Origin: Symbiodinium natans
Taxonomy: Eukaryota; Sar; Dinophyceae; Suessiales; Symbiodiniaceae
DNA: 64,000 nt
Direction of reading: 5' to 3'
Assembly (NCBI GenBank): GCA_905221605.1
Contig: CAJNDS010000082.1
Location: 124,001 to 188,000 of the forward strand
Below the pieces are notes generated by a model. It made no database searches. It saw only the letters and a program-made list of their open reading frames with translations, and was not told the DNA's origin. Below, piece by piece: positions 63,700 through 64,000 of the stretch. The position numbers were made by a program, and so were the translations under genes. Numbering within the stretch: position 1 is the first letter of the stretch; each line of letters starts with the position of its first letter.

Positions 63700-64000
63700 C
63701 TAGCGCACTAAGCCTCCCAGATTTGGGCAGGCGTTTGAGTTTCTTGGGAAGTGTAGGGTTTGGGTTTAGGATTCAGGATTAGGGTTTAGTGTTCAGGGTT
63801 TAGGATTTAGGGTTTAGGATTCAGGATTTTGGGTTTAGGGCTTTAGGGGTGTACGTAGTAGGACTTTCTTGGGGCGACTTCGGGAGATATTAAGGGGCGA
63901 TGCAAGGCATAATTTGGGATTTGAAACTAGCCTGAATAGCAGGGCGAGGTTAGCAAAGGATCACATCTCAAAAGGCCACAAACTCCCTAAACCCCCTAAA

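Overview
The window looks like nuclear DNA of a dinoflagellate or a close alveolate relative. The evidence is: hundreds of short telomere-type tracts (TTTAGGG on one strand, CCCTAAA on the other) scattered through the whole sequence; very short GC-rich exons (30-130 nt) far apart; introns ending in AG but starting with GT or, often, GC; nearly all convincing exons on the minus strand; and a MULE transposase of a kind common in such genomes. A chromerid or another alga with TTTAGGG telomeres cannot be excluded from sequence alone.

Layout. 1-4250 is pure repeat: a 55-bp satellite, a 31-bp satellite, and two blocks of long palindromes built from GAATTAATT/AATTAATTC that enclose an array of hairpins. 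4250-13000 holds a set of mostly minus-strand exon islands of unknown product. 15200-34035 reads as one minus-strand split gene whose exons carry, in the right order, motifs of the OSCA/CSC1/TMEM63 (DUF221) channel family. Its introns contain a compact leucine-rich-repeat-like gene (29981-31308) and a complete plus-strand MULE transposon (22297-26757) with an apparently intact 804-residue, four-exon transposase. 34-41 kb holds further minus-strand exons, with one gene end near 38978. 41.5-44.9 kb is a compact minus-strand gene for a eukaryotic (QDE-1/RDR-type) RNA-dependent RNA polymerase; its catalytic DxDGD is present but the frame is broken. 45.8-47.8 kb is tandem repeat. 48-64 kb is again an exon-island landscape, mostly minus strand, with likely gene ends near 48101, 51086 and 52289.

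The most unusual property is the relation between telomere-like repeats and splice sites. Many exons are preceded (in the sense direction) by CCCTAAA tracts and followed by TTTAGGG tracts, so the two ends of an intron are complementary, and at least nine exons seem to end exactly at a GTTTAG donor that is the repeat itself. Several families of short palindromic mobile elements also sit in the introns; one is related to the MULE termini, and another supplies the intron of the leucine-rich-repeat-like gene.

Exon islands were called by eye from open frame, splice-site fit and composition. In several islands both strands read well, so individual islands are candidates, while the MULE transposase and the RdRP rest on recognisable family motifs.
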